A DNA stretch of 64,000 nucleotides, taken from contig NZ_JAIWNA010000002.1 of assembly GCF_020216065.1 (NCBI RefSeq), positions 868,001 through 932,000 of the forward strand. The letters are read 5' to 3'. Source of the DNA: Nocardia rosealba (GTDB lineage: Bacteria > Actinomycetota > Actinomycetes > Mycobacteriales > Mycobacteriaceae). Positions 53,874-63,481 of the stretch are shown one piece after another; positions within the stretch are counted from its first letter, which is position 1, and each line of letters begins with the position of its first letter. The notes beneath the pieces are model-generated. The model did not search any database. It had not been told where the DNA came from and worked only from the letters and a program-made list of their open reading frames with translations. A program made the translations under genes and the position numbers.

Positions 53874-53894
53874 CGGGGGTGGAACAATGCCGGG

Positions 53895-55745
53895 GTGGAT
53901 ATCGCGATCGGTTTGGTGGTGCTCATCGGGGCCGCGGCGGCTCTTGCCGCGACCGCGCGTCGTTTCGGGGTGTCCGAACCGCTCGTGCTGACGGTGGCGG
54001 GTGTGCTCGCCTCCTATGTCCCGATGGTTCCGCAGGTGCATCTGGAACCGGAAATGGTGTTGCTCGGTCTGCTGCCGCCACTGCTGTACACGGCGGCGTT
54101 GAAGACCTCGCTGGTCGATTTCCGGAAGAATCTGCGCACCATCGCGTCGCTGTCGGTGGGGTTGGTGTTGTTCTCCACGTTCGCTGTCGCGCTGGTGGTG
54201 TGGTGGTTGCTGCCGGTGCCGTTCGCGGCGGCGGTCGCGCTCGGTGCGGTGGTGGCGCCCCCGGATGCCGTGGCGGCCACCGCGATCGCGCGCCGTACCG
54301 GGATGCCGCGCAGCATCGTGACGGTGCTCGAGGACGAGTCGCTGTTCAACGACGCGACGGCACTGGTGTCGTTGCGTGGGGCGATCGCGGCGATGGCCGG
54401 TGCGGTGACGGTGTGGCAGATCGGTGGCGACTTCCTGCTCGCCTCGGTCGGTGGCGCGGTGATCGGTGCGCTGGTCGCCTCGGTGCTGGTGGTGTTGCGC
54501 AGGCGGATTCAGGACCCGGTGCTCGACACGACGGTGTCGCTGCTCGCCCCGTTCGTGGCCTACCTGCCCGCCGAGCACGTACACGCCTCCGGGGTGATCG
54601 CGGTGGTGACGTGCGGGATGATCCTCGGCCACGGCGCGCACCGCTGGCAGGGTGCGGCCTCGCGGGTCGCCGAGACAACCAATTGGCGCACTGTGCAGTT
54701 CATTCTGGAGAGCGCGGTGTTCCTCGTCATCGGGTTGCAGGTGCGCTGGATCGTGGAGGGCGCCTGGCATTCCGGTCTCGACCACACCACGTTGATCGTC
54801 GCGGCGGTGGCGGTGCTGGCGGCGGTGATGCTTGCGCGTCCGGTGTGGGTATTCACCCCGGTGCTGGTTGCCCGGCTGTTCGGGCGCGAAACCGAACCGT
54901 TGAGTCATGCGGCGGTGGTGTCATGGGCGGGGATGCGCGGTGTGGTGACGTTGGCCGCGGTGCTGTTGCTGCCGGATTCGACACCGCAACTGCCGGTGCT
55001 CGAATTGCTGGCGCTGGTGGTGGTGGGTGGCACGCTGCTGGTGCAGGGCACCTCGTTGCCGTGGCTGGTGCGGCTGCTGCGGTTGCGTGGCCCCAGCCGC
55101 GCCGAGGACGCGCTCACCAAAGCCGATCTGCTGCACCAGGCTTCGGTGGCCGGGCTCGCCGAGCTGGACCGCCGTATCGGCCCGCACACGCCGGAACCGG
55201 TGATCGAATCGTTGCGCCAGCGCCTCACCTGGCGCAGCAATGCCGCGTGGGAGCGGCTGGGTCGTCCGGAGGCCGAATGGGTGACACCGACCGCGGAGTA
55301 CCGGCGGCTACGGTTGGCGATGCTGGCCGCCGAACGCGACGCCGTGCTCGCCGTGCGTGACGTGGGTGCGGTGGATTACGAAGTGCTCCAGCATGTGCTG
55401 GCCCGCCTCGATCTCGAGGAGTCGATGATCGACCGCTTCGACGAGGACGACGACGACACGTCCACCGAGCCCCTCGGCAACGCCACCGCCGGCTGCGCGC
55501 ATCTGGAACAGGCACCCGATACCGCGCCCCCGGTGGGCGAACCGGTGTGCCGTGCGTGCCGAGAGGCCGGGATGCGGTGGGTGCATCTGCGGATGTGCCT
55601 GGAGTGCGGGCACATCGGCTGCTGCGAGTCCTCGGTGGGCAACCACGCGACCGAACACTTCCATGACACCGCGCACCCGGTGATGCGCAGCGTCGAACCG
55701 GGCGAGCGGTGGCGCTGGTGCTATCTCGACGAACTGCTCGGTTAG
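53895..55745 (+). CDS. CPA1 Na+/H+ antiporter fused to a UBP-type zinc finger
   Basis: A 616-residue protein. Residues 1-410 form about twelve membrane helices of the NhaP/CPA1 exchanger, with the ion-site motif APPDAVAATAI and DESLFNDATALV. A cytosolic tail follows. The last about 75 residues are a ubiquitin-hydrolase-type zinc finger: CAHL, VCRAC, CLECGHIGCC and GNHATEHFHDTAHPV. The start is GTG 53895. The zinc finger may sense or bind something at the membrane; its role in bacteria is unknown. The stop overlaps the convergent TetR stop by four bases. Confidence 0.88.
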   Translation: MDIAIGLVVLIGAAAALAATARRFGVSEPLVLTVAGVLASYVPMVPQVHLEPEMVLLGLLPPLLYTAALKTSLVDFRKNLRTIASLSVGLVLFSTFAVALVVWWLLPVPFAAAVALGAVVAPPDAVAATAIARRTGMPRSIVTVLEDESLFNDATALVSLRGAIAAMAGAVTVWQIGGDFLLASVGGAVIGALVASVLVVLRRRIQDPVLDTTVSLLAPFVAYLPAEHVHASGVIAVVTCGMILGHGAHRWQGAASRVAETTNWRTVQFILESAVFLVIGLQVRWIVEGAWHSGLDHTTLIVAAVAVLAAVMLARPVWVFTPVLVARLFGRETEPLSHAAVVSWAGMRGVVTLAAVLLLPDSTPQLPVLELLALVVVGGTLLVQGTSLPWLVRLLRLRGPSRAEDALTKADLLHQASVAGLAELDRRIGPHTPEPVIESLRQRLTWRSNAAWERLGRPEAEWVTPTAEYRRLRLAMLAAERDAVLAVRDVGAVDYEVLQHVLARLDLEESMIDRFDEDDDDTSTEPLGNATAGCAHLEQAPDTAPPVGEPVCRACREAGMRWVHLRMCLECGHIGCCESSVGNHATEHFHDTAHPVMRSVEPGERWRWCYLDELLG

Positions 55746-56287
55746 CGGCGGTGCGAGTAGATCAGGCGCGCGTACTGCGACAGGAGGCGGTCGAGTTCGG
55801 TCGGTTCGCCGGTGGCGGCGAGCTGCTGGTAGCCGATGAGCATGGCCATGCCGACCTCGGTGACCACGGCCGCGGTGTCGTCGTCGCCGATGACGCTGTC
55901 GATCACCCGGTGCACGGTGCGCCTGCGTGATTCGTCGATCCGTTTGACGGTGACGTGAACGGATTCGTCGTTGGCCGCCCAGGCGCGCAGGGCCGCTTCG
56001 GCGCCGTGTTCGAGGCCGCCGGTGAGTTCGGACATGGCGCGTACGTCGGCGTCGGGGTCGCCGTGGCCGACGTCGAGGGCACGTAGCTCGACCATCTGCC
56101 GGTTCTCCCAGTGCTCGAGCAACGCGTCGACGAAGCCCTGCCAGGAGCCGAAGTGGTGGTAGAACGAGCCGCTGGTGACCCCGAGACGACGGCACAGCAC
56201 GCCGATGTTGAGACCTTTGAAGCCGAACTCGGCGAGCACCGCCACAGCGGTGTCGAAGTACTGCTCCTTGGTAACCACTCGGGACAT
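55742..56287 (-). CDS. TetR-family transcriptional regulator
   Basis: A 181-residue repressor with helix-turn-helix LNIGVLCRRLGVTSGSFYHHF (about residues 25-45). The C-terminal domain is helical and unassigned. Its promoter points away from the crotonase gene, so it may control the small ORF and crotonase across a 392-base gap. No clear palindrome was seen there. Confidence 0.9.
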   Translation of the reverse strand: MSRVVTKEQYFDTAVAVLAEFGFKGLNIGVLCRRLGVTSGSFYHHFGSWQGFVDALLEHWENRQMVELRALDVGHGDPDADVRAMSELTGGLEHGAEAALRAWAANDESVHVTVKRIDESRRRTVHRVIDSVIGDDDTAAVVTEVGMAMLIGYQQLAATGEPTELDRLLSQYARLIYSHRR

Positions 56288-56679
56288 CGCGATGCCGTTC
56301 TGTTCGTGCGGGCAGGGCCGAAGAATGCGAACAGTACCCCATCGTATCGAGGGCCCAGAGCACCGTAACGAAATCTATTCTGTGGCCCGAACGCCGCCGC
56401 GCCTCCCGAAATGCCAAGGGCTGGAACATAATCGGTGCTCGATGTGGTGAGAGGAGGTCCCGGATGGAATAACGGAGCAATAGCTCTGTAAAGTATTGTT
56501 CAGTAGGGACCCCTGTTTCATGGCCCCGCAGACCGTGCTCGACGCCACCGAAACCCCCGTTGCCCGAACGGGTCCCGCCACCTTCGAGGAACCGTCGTCC
56601 GCGGTCGAGTGGTAGGCACCGCCTCGGCGAACGCCGGGAAGTGCTGGCGCACATCTGGTTACGCACCGAAAGGAACCGT
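56288..56679. other. 392-base gap between TetR and crotonase genes
   Basis: It holds a possible promoter (TAAAGT at 56489-56494), a weak repeat CAATA/TATTG (56478-56498) and a 31-codon ORF at 56520. The left part, 56288-56470, shows nothing I can name. Confidence 0.4.
56520..56615 (+). CDS. Candidate 31-residue peptide, unannotated
   Basis: ATG 56520 to TAG 56613-56615. It begins MAPQTVLDATETP and ends SSAVEW, acidic, with no hydrophobic segment. Codons mostly end in G or C, like true genes here. AGGGA lies ten bases before the ATG and a -10-like TAAAGT 25 bases before it. The crotonase gene starts 64 bases after its stop. It could be a leader peptide, a small regulatory protein or chance. 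Confidence 0.35.
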   Translation: MAPQTVLDATETPVARTGPATFEEPSSAVEW

Positions 56680-57330
56680 ATGCCCACCCTGCGCCATCAC
56701 GGCACCGTCGCCGTCCTCGACCTCGGCCACGGCGAGAACCGCTTCTCCCCCGAGTTCCTCACCGAGATGAACACCCACCTCGACACGGTCGTCACCACCG
56801 GTGCGCAGGCCCTGGTGACGACTGCGACCGGCCCCGTCTACTCCCACGGTCTCGACTTGGAGTGGTTGGCCGCCAACGGCGATCAGGCCGCCGGCTACGT
56901 GGCCGCCGTGCACACCCTGCTCGCCCGGGTGCTCACCCTGCCGATGCCCACCGCCGCCGCGATCGACGGAGACGCGTTCGGGGCGGGCGCGATGCTGGCG
57001 CTGGCCCACGACTACCGCGTGATGCGCGCCGATCGCGGGTTCTTCTGTTTCCCCGAGGCCGAGCTGCGGATCCCGTTCACCAACGGCATGGCTGCCCTGA
57101 TCCAGGCGAAAGTACCCCCGAAGACGGCGATCGCGGCCATGACCACCGCACGCCGCTTCGACGGCACCGAGGCCGCGGCCTTCGACCTGGTCGACGCCAC
57201 CGCCGCCGAGGTCCTCGACGCGGCTCTGGCCTCGGTCGCCCCACTGGGCGGCAAGGATCAGCCGACGATGACTGCGATCAAGTCGGTGATGTTCGAGGGT
57301 GTGCTCACCGCCTTGCGTGGCAAGAACTGA
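56680..57330 (+). CDS. Enoyl-CoA hydratase/isomerase-family (crotonase) protein
   Basis: A 216-residue protein, short for the family. It has the crotonase spiral with the oxyanion segments YSHGLDLEWL and AIDGDAFGAGAMLALAHDY. The usual acidic residues of hydratases are not obvious, so the reaction is uncertain. AAAGGAAC lies before ATG 56680. Its stop abuts the convergent Abi-alpha stop. Confidence 0.85.
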   Translation: MPTLRHHGTVAVLDLGHGENRFSPEFLTEMNTHLDTVVTTGAQALVTTATGPVYSHGLDLEWLAANGDQAAGYVAAVHTLLARVLTLPMPTAAAIDGDAFGAGAMLALAHDYRVMRADRGFFCFPEAELRIPFTNGMAALIQAKVPPKTAIAAMTTARRFDGTEAAAFDLVDATAAEVLDAALASVAPLGGKDQPTMTAIKSVMFEGVLTALRGKN

Positions 57331-58152
57331 TCACGGCAGCCGCGGGCCCTTGCCCAGGTACACATCGCCGCGGTCGTCGGTGGCCCAGCCGCCGCCGGTA
57401 TACCCGTCGAGTACGAAACAGGCGCCGCAGAACTGTTTCCCGAACACCGATAGGTAGATGCTGCGGTATTGACTGATCGCCCGCATCTTCACCGACTTGT
57501 ACGCGGCCTGGGCCGCGGGCTGGGCCTCGAGGAAGGCGTAGCGGCGGAAGTCGGCGACCGGTTCGCTCGAGAACCGGACCAGCCCGAGCCGGTTGAGGTT
57601 GCCCAGATAGTGTTGGTCGCGTTCGGGCATAGCGCACCCGGCCATATAGGCGATCATGTTGATCCCGTCGGCGAGGCGTTGGGACCCGATCCCGAAGGGC
57701 GTCTTGGTGCGGATGTCGATGGCAGGCTGTGGTCCGGCGACGGCGAGGAAACGCAGAATCCTGGCCTCGTCGGGAGTCAGGTCGTGCAGGATCGGCACGA
57801 ACGAGGGGTGCACGTCGCGGGGTTGCTGCGCCGAGTCCCAGCCCTCGTTGATCATGGCGTCGCCGATGGTCTTGAGGTCTTCGGCGTCGACGTCGGAGTC
57901 GATGGCGCGCAGGGCACCGGATGCGGTGGGCGCCAAGCCGAGCGCGCTCAGCGCCGCCCGGCGCAGCACATCGACCCGTTCGTCGATGATGCGTGACATC
58001 GGTTCGCCCGCCCGGATGTCGTCGACCAGTTCGGTGGCCGTGTGCACAGCGCCCTTGGTGACGGCACCGACGAATTGCCGCATCGAGAGCCCGGCGATGC
58101 GGGCCAGACCCGCCAGATCGGTGGGGATACCGGAATCGCGGTCGTCGTCCAT
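57331..58152 (-). CDS. DUF4393/Abi-alpha family protein
   Basis: A 273-residue protein of the Abi-alpha (DUF4393) family: it has a central segment around DLTPDEARILRFLAV and FGIGS, and a YLGNLNRLGLVRF motif. The name refers to abortive-infection proteins, but most members have no tested role. ATG 58152 is preferred over GTG 58158, because GGAG lies seven bases before the ATG; the GTG sits in a GTGA overlap with the DUF445 stop. The two genes are cotranscribed. Confidence 0.8.
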   Translation of the reverse strand: MDDDRDSGIPTDLAGLARIAGLSMRQFVGAVTKGAVHTATELVDDIRAGEPMSRIIDERVDVLRRAALSALGLAPTASGALRAIDSDVDAEDLKTIGDAMINEGWDSAQQPRDVHPSFVPILHDLTPDEARILRFLAVAGPQPAIDIRTKTPFGIGSQRLADGINMIAYMAGCAMPERDQHYLGNLNRLGLVRFSSEPVADFRRYAFLEAQPAAQAAYKSVKMRAISQYRSIYLSVFGKQFCGACFVLDGYTGGGWATDDRGDVYLGKGPRLP

Positions 58153-58154
58153 GT

Positions 58155-59573
58155 TCACGCTCCGAAGACCAGTAGGTGCACGCCACCGACGAGGGCGCCC
58201 AGGATGCCGCCGTGCAGATACAGCAGCCAGGCGTCCTGTTCGATGGCGGTGTACAGCATTTCGACGAATTCCTCGGGCGGTAGTTCGCGCAGCTTCTCGG
58301 TGGCGAGCTCGTCGACGCTGGCCGCTGTCGACTGGGAGAACTCCACGTCCTCGACCAGCCAGGGCTTCATCTCGGTGGCCAGGCTCGCGCCCGCGGTGGC
58401 CTGGATGGCGTCGAAATGGCGTGGGCCGACGGCCAATCGGGTCACCGAGCGCAGCGGGCCGAGGATGCGGTCGATCTCGAGCTGCAGGAAGTGGGCGATC
58501 ACCGCGCGGGTCTTGTCACCGCTCGGCCCGTCGAGCAGTTGTTCGGTGACCACGTCGAGGGTGACGATCTGGTACCCGATCGCGTGCCCGAGGTCGGCCG
58601 CCGCCTGATACTGGCGTTTGGCGAATTTCGCGACACCCCACGGGTATTTGTATCTCGGCTGCGGGTTCGCCGGTTCGAACACGACCTTGATGGCGATGAT
58701 GTTGACCAGCACACCCACCACGGCGCCGCCGAGCACCACGACCAGCCATGCAGGAAACAGATGCACCAGGGTGTGCAACCAGCCGGGCAGTTCGATCATC
58801 GCGGGCGTGTCACCGTGCGGGGAGCTGTAGTGCAGCAACGACAACCACAGTGCTACGACCACACCGAACGGGAAACCCAGCACCCCACTGCGCGTCATGA
58901 ACCGCAGTTCGGGAGCACCGAGCCCGTAGATCACGTCCTTGAGCAGTTCCGGGCGGCGCCGCAGATACCCGACGACCATCAGCTTCACATCGAGCAGCTG
59001 GTCGATATTGGCGCCGATGAAGTCGAAGGCGCGGTCGGTGATCGCGGGCAGTTCGGCTTCGACCCGCGCGTAGATCGCCTCACGCGCGCGCGGCGGCATA
59101 TCCGCCCACAGCTGCGGGTGTTCGGTGGTCATGATCGAATCGACCATCGAGCGCACATTCGGTAACGCCACGTGTGCGACCTGGGCGGAGATCTTGCGCG
59201 GGTCCATCTGGTCGAAGAAGTCCTTGGCCGTGCCGATCTTGGCGACGGCGTTGTCGACCATCAGGCTGGCCATCTTCTCCGCGCGCGCCGGGATGAACCC
59301 CTGGAAGCCGAGAATGCCACCCGGCGCGAACGTCGGCAGGATCTGAACCTTGCGCGGCAACAACGGGAACAGCGTTTTGAGGCCCGGCACATAGAAACCG
59401 GTGAATCGCACCGGCGCGAACAGCATGATGACGCCGGTCCAGTTGGTGATCAGACCCGCGATGGCGCTGAAGATCGGAATGCTGATCATGTCGACCCAGA
59501 ACTTGCTGAGTCCGGTCATCTCTTCCCAGTTCAGCAGGCCGAAGAAGCCCGCCGCCTCGATCTCAGCATTCAT
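58155..59573 (-). CDS. DUF445-family membrane protein
   Basis: A 472-residue protein with helices near the N-terminus (FSAIAGLITNWTGVIMLF), in the middle (VVVALWLSLLHY and LVVVLGGAVVGVLVNIIAIK) and at the C-terminus. The repeated N-x-x-A-I/V-K-like pattern and helical middle domain match DUF445. The function is unknown. The start is ATG 59573 with GGAG ten bases upstream. Confidence 0.83.
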   Translation of the reverse strand: MNAEIEAAGFFGLLNWEEMTGLSKFWVDMISIPIFSAIAGLITNWTGVIMLFAPVRFTGFYVPGLKTLFPLLPRKVQILPTFAPGGILGFQGFIPARAEKMASLMVDNAVAKIGTAKDFFDQMDPRKISAQVAHVALPNVRSMVDSIMTTEHPQLWADMPPRAREAIYARVEAELPAITDRAFDFIGANIDQLLDVKLMVVGYLRRRPELLKDVIYGLGAPELRFMTRSGVLGFPFGVVVALWLSLLHYSSPHGDTPAMIELPGWLHTLVHLFPAWLVVVLGGAVVGVLVNIIAIKVVFEPANPQPRYKYPWGVAKFAKRQYQAAADLGHAIGYQIVTLDVVTEQLLDGPSGDKTRAVIAHFLQLEIDRILGPLRSVTRLAVGPRHFDAIQATAGASLATEMKPWLVEDVEFSQSTAASVDELATEKLRELPPEEFVEMLYTAIEQDAWLLYLHGGILGALVGGVHLLVFGA

Positions 59574-59739
59574 CCGGCGTCCACTCCGTCGTGTTCCGAA
59601 CATCGCGCGTTTCGGTCATCTTAGGGGACAGATCGGGAGGTTCCGGGCAAGTTCGGCACTTACCCGCAATATCGGAGCAAACCTGCGATCATGTCCGGGC
59701 CCGGCGTGCATTCGACCTCGCGCAGGTACGTATTCCAGG

Positions 59740-60564
59740 CTAACGCGGCGGGTCCGGCTCCGGGTCGGGATCGTCGGACCCATGGGTGGTGGCGACCAGC
59801 AGCAGGTTGGTGTCGATGTCGTGGGTGACCTTGTTGGCGACCGATCCGAGCAGCCGCGCGGGCCCGCTCATCCCCCGGTTGCCGATGACCACGAGGTCGT
59901 ATTTCCAGGCGGCGTTGCACAGCGCTTCGGCGGGCGGCACGCCGGTGAGCACGTCGTGGCCGAGCAGTTCGGGATCGTCGAGGCTCAGGGCCGCGTGGAC
60001 CTGGGCCAGGGTTTCCGCGCCGTCGGCGTCGGTTTTCGTGGCAGTCACCAGGAACGGGCGCGCACCGAGTTCCAGGGCCAGGTCGTAGCCGCGGCGCACG
60101 GCGAGCATCGAACTGGGTGAGCCGTCGGTGGCCAGGCCGACGGTGGTCCAGCGCTTGGGCACCTTGTGGGTGAACAGGACGTCGGTGGGGCTGTGGTGGG
60201 AGACGTGGTTGGCGGTGGAACTGGTGAGCCGGTCCTTGGAGCGGCCGAGACCACGCGCCCCGATCACCAGTAGCGTGCCCGGATCCTGCGCACCGACCTC
60301 GAGCAGGGCCGCGCTCGGTGTCCCCGGCATATCCAGGGCCGTCACCTCGGACAGGCCCGCCTCGACGAGCGCGGCGACGGCGGCGGCGCTGATCCGTACG
60401 GCCGATTCGGGATCGAGGGCGGACTTGCGCGCCTTTTCCTTCCAGACGGTCAGCGCGGTGATCGGGACCCCGAGCCGAAGCGCGACCTCACCGGCGACGG
60501 TGACCGCCAGTTGCGCGGCCTCCGACCCGTCGGTTCCCACCACGATGCGCTGGTAGCGGTCCAT
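59740..60564 (-). CDS. Universal stress protein, two tandem domains
   Basis: A 274-residue protein with two USP domains, each with an ATP-binding loop (GARGLGRSKDR and GNRGMSGPARL). The start is ATG 60564, because GGAGAGGG lies just before it. In mycobacteria such tandem proteins belong to stress and hypoxia responses; no DosR-like site was checked here. Confidence 0.9.
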   Translation of the reverse strand: MDRYQRIVVGTDGSEAAQLAVTVAGEVALRLGVPITALTVWKEKARKSALDPESAVRISAAAVAALVEAGLSEVTALDMPGTPSAALLEVGAQDPGTLLVIGARGLGRSKDRLTSSTANHVSHHSPTDVLFTHKVPKRWTTVGLATDGSPSSMLAVRRGYDLALELGARPFLVTATKTDADGAETLAQVHAALSLDDPELLGHDVLTGVPPAEALCNAAWKYDLVVIGNRGMSGPARLLGSVANKVTHDIDTNLLLVATTHGSDDPDPEPDPPR

Positions 60565-60651
60565 GGGACCCTCTCCGATCCGACGACGGCGGTTCGCCAC
60601 AGTATAAACACCGCACGCTCCGGCAATCCTGCCGCAAATGCCTGCGCCGGG

Positions 60652-61890
60652 TCAGAGGGCGATACCGAGGAGCCCGTCGACGGCGTTGCGCACCAGGGCC
60701 GGGGCGTCGGTGTCGGTGCCACCGTAGGCGATCGCCTGCTCGGCCCAGTTGTCCACCGCGACAAGGGCTTTGGGGGTGTCGAGGTCGTCGGCCAGGTGCT
60801 GACGCAGGCGGGCGACGGTGTCGGTCGCCGACGGTCCCGAGCCGAGCGACACGGCTTCACGCCAGCGGGCGAGGCGCGCCTGGGCCTGGCCGAGGACCGC
60901 GTCGGTCCACATGCGGTCCTGCCGGTAGTGCCCGGCGAACAGGCCGAGGCGGATCGCGGCGGGGTCGACTCCGGAGCGGCGCAGTTTCGAGACGAGCACC
61001 AGGTTGCCCTTGGACTTCGACATCTTCTCGCCGTCGAGCCCGATCAGCCCGGCGTGCACGTAGTGGCGGGCGAAACGGCGGGTGCCGGTGATCGCTTCGG
61101 CGTGCGCGGCGGAGTACTCGTGATGGGGGTAGATCAGGTCCGAGCCGCCGCCCTGGACGTCGAATTCGGTGCCGATGCGGTTGAGCGCGATCGCCGCACA
61201 CTCGATGTGCCAGCCGGGGCGCCCGGCGCCGAACGGTGCCTGCCACGACGGTTCGCCGGGGCGTTCGGCCCGCCACAGCAGGGCGTCGATGGTGTCGCGC
61301 TTGCCGGGCCGGTCGGGGTCGCCGCCGCGTTCGGCGAAGAACTTCTCCATGGTGGCGCGGTCGTAGCCCGATTCGTAGCCGAACTGTTCGGTGGCGTCGG
61401 CGCGGAAGTAGATGTCGGGATGTTCGGCATCGTCGACGATGTAGGCGGCGCCGGAGGCCAGCAACTTCTGCACCACCTCGACGACCTCTTCGACCGATTC
61501 GATGGCGCCGATGTACTGACGCGGCGGCACCACCCGGAGGGCGGACATGTCCTCACGGAACAGGTCGATCTCGGAGCTGCCGAGGTCGCGCCAGTCGACG
61601 CCGTCGCGTGCGGCGCGTTCGAACAGCGGGTCGTCGACGTCGGTGACGTTCTGCACGTAGTGCACGTCGTGTCCGGCGTCGCGCCACAACCGGTTGACCA
61701 GGTCGAAGGTCAAATAGGTCGCGGCGTGGCCGAGGTGGGTGGCGTCGTAGGGGGTGATCCCGCAGACGTACATCTTCGCGGTCGCGCCGGGGGTGACCGG
61801 GCGGACCTGGCGGTCGGCGGTGTCGTACAACCGCAACGGCGGCCCTGCTCCGGGGACGGTCGGAAGGGCGTTATCGGACCAGGACTGCAT
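60652..61890 (-). CDS. mshC: MshC, cysteine:glucosaminyl-inositol ligase
   Basis: Enzyme of mycothiol synthesis. It adenylates cysteine and joins it to GlcN-Ins. It is 412 residues, with [10 protein letters not shown] (zinc-site Cys), the HIGH-type [18 protein letters not shown] and the KMSKS loop [10 protein letters not shown]. It differs from CysS in length and in the C-terminal end. The start is ATG 61890, matching the MQSWSD beginning of the family. It supports an actinobacterial origin. Confidence 0.95.
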   Translation of the reverse strand: MQSWSDNALPTVPGAGPPLRLYDTADRQVRPVTPGATAKMYVCGITPYDATHLGHAATYLTFDLVNRLWRDAGHDVHYVQNVTDVDDPLFERAARDGVDWRDLGSSEIDLFREDMSALRVVPPRQYIGAIESVEEVVEVVQKLLASGAAYIVDDAEHPDIYFRADATEQFGYESGYDRATMEKFFAERGGDPDRPGKRDTIDALLWRAERPGEPSWQAPFGAGRPGWHIECAAIALNRIGTEFDVQGGGSDLIYPHHEYSAAHAEAITGTRRFARHYVHAGLIGLDGEKMSKSKGNLVLVSKLRRSGVDPAAIRLGLFAGHYRQDRMWTDAVLGQAQARLARWREAVSLGSGPSATDTVARLRQHLADDLDTPKALVAVDNWAEQAIAYGGTDTDAPALVRNAVDGLLGIAL

Positions 61891-62150
61891 GATTCGAGGG
61901 TAGAGCCCCGGCCGGAGTGCTCGCCTCGCGGCCCGGTCGACCCGGTTGCCCGGCCGGATTCGGCGCGGCCCGCAACCTGCACACAAACGTGTTCGACCGG
62001 CACTGTCAAGGGTTGTGCTCACGAGGATTCCCAGGCCGCAGGGGGTTCGCCTGTGCGGTGGGCGGTTGTGCCGCAGTCTCGAGCGCCGAGCCCGCGAACG
62101 GTAGCTGCCGTCATCGACGCGCTTCAGCCCTACTCCCTATCATTACCTAA

Positions 62151-62179
62151 TTGCACCTATCCGAACGTTCCTATACGGT
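62151..62179 (+). promoter_or_regulatory. Promoter of a leaderless mRNA
   Basis: TTGCAC (62151-62156) and TACGGT (62174-62179) are 17 bases apart, and the ATG of the next gene follows six bases later. Transcription would therefore begin at or next to the start codon. The preceding tract from 61891 shows nothing else clear. Confidence 0.55.
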
Positions 62180-62185
62180 TGTTTC

Positions 62186-62608
62186 ATGCCAGAAGGTTTC
62201 TATTCGGTGGAACAGGTCGCGGAATTGCTCGGACTGCATGTGCGCACCGTGCGCGGATATGTGCGCGACGGCAAACTGCCCGCCGCCCGTATCGGCAAGC
62301 AGTACCGCATCACCCACGACGACCTCGAGACCTTCACCGGCCTCCCGATCAGCGCACCGAAACCAGCAACCGCCGGGCACGCGGAGGCCTCCTGCATCGT
62401 CGAGATCGACGACATCGACCGCGCCACCGTCGACCGTGTCGCAACCCTGCTCACCGCCACCGCCGCGACACGGGGTCCCGGCGGACGGGCCCTGCGAGTC
62501 GAAACCAGCTACGACCCCGCACGCGGACGCCTCAAAGTGATCCTGCTCGGCGGACTCGCCGACACCGCACGCCTGCTCGACTACCTGGACGGAGTCCTCG
62601 CCCCATGA
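62186..62608 (+). CDS. Excisionase/MerR-like helix-turn-helix protein
   Basis: A 140-residue protein. Residues 1-52 form an excisionase-type winged helix: YSVEQVAELLGLHVRTVRGY, then PAARIGKQYRIT. The C-terminal 80 residues are an unassigned alpha/beta domain. It is probably a regulator rather than a phage protein, as no phage genes are near. Its stop overlaps the next start (ATGA). Confidence 0.85.
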   Translation: MPEGFYSVEQVAELLGLHVRTVRGYVRDGKLPAARIGKQYRITHDDLETFTGLPISAPKPATAGHAEASCIVEIDDIDRATVDRVATLLTATAATRGPGGRALRVETSYDPARGRLKVILLGGLADTARLLDYLDGVLAP

Positions 62609-63444
62609 GCACCATCTACACCTCCGAGCACGGCCGCGAACGCATCGCGCAGCGCTACCGCGAACATCTGGCGACCTGGCCGGTGCCGTGGGAGCAGCGG
62701 CTCGTCCCGACCGCCGCGGGTGAGACGTTCGTGCTGGTCTGCGGACCGGCCGACGCGCCACCGCTGGTACTGCTGCACGGTTCCGGATCCAATACGAGCG
62801 CCTGGCGCGGCGATGTCAGCGAGTGGGCGGCCCACTTCCGGGTGTACGCGGTCGACCTGCCCGGCGAGCCCGGTTTCAGCGCGCCCACCAGGCTGGCGCT
62901 GGACACCGACGCCTGCGCGAACTGGCTCGACGAGGTCCTCGACGGGCTGGGGCTGGACACGGTGTCGATGACCGGGATGTCTCTGGGTGGCTGGACCGCA
63001 CTGGACTACGTGACCCGCAGACCGGGCCGGGTCGAGGCGCTGGCGCTGCTGTGCCCCGGCGGTCTGGGCAGGCATCGCTACGGGTGGCTGGTGAAAGCCG
63101 TGGGTCTACGGTTGCTCGGTCGCCACAGTGTGCGCGACATGGCGCGAACCGGTCTTGGCCTCACCGGTCCGGCGGCGGAGCCGATCCTCGACGACGTGGA
63201 ACTGGTCTTCACCCATTTCTCGGCCCGCTCGGGCAACTTACCGAGGTTCTCCGAGGCGCGGCTGCGGGCGGTGGACATCCCGGTGCTGGTGATCGTCGGC
63301 GAGCGTGACGCCCTGTTCGATTCGGCGGGCACCGCACGTCGTGCCCGGTTGCTCGCCAAGGGCGAGGTGCTGGTGCTGCCCGGTGTAGGACACGCGGTAC
63401 TCGGCCAGGCGGAACGGATCAGCCGGTTCCTGCGCTCCCGGTGA
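62605..63444 (+). CDS. Alpha/beta-fold hydrolase
   Basis: A 279-residue hydrolase with LLHGSGSN (oxyanion region), the nucleophile motif GMSLGG, an Asp in GERDALFD and the His in PGVGHAV. There is no signal peptide. The start is ATG 62605 in the ATGA overlap, so it is translated together with the HTH gene. The substrate is unknown. Confidence 0.9.
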   Translation: MSTIYTSEHGRERIAQRYREHLATWPVPWEQRLVPTAAGETFVLVCGPADAPPLVLLHGSGSNTSAWRGDVSEWAAHFRVYAVDLPGEPGFSAPTRLALDTDACANWLDEVLDGLGLDTVSMTGMSLGGWTALDYVTRRPGRVEALALLCPGGLGRHRYGWLVKAVGLRLLGRHSVRDMARTGLGLTGPAAEPILDDVELVFTHFSARSGNLPRFSEARLRAVDIPVLVIVGERDALFDSAGTARRARLLAKGEVLVLPGVGHAVLGQAERISRFLRSR

Positions 63445-63470
63445 CCGCCGCTCCCCGACGTGCGGCGGTC
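63443..63470. terminator. Hairpin terminator between convergent genes
   Basis: GACCGCCGC (63443-63451) pairs perfectly with GCGGCGGTC (63462-63470) around a ten-base loop. It sits in the 37-base gap between convergent stops and has no T-run. Confidence 0.6.
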
Positions 63471-63481
63471 CGGGGTTCAGC

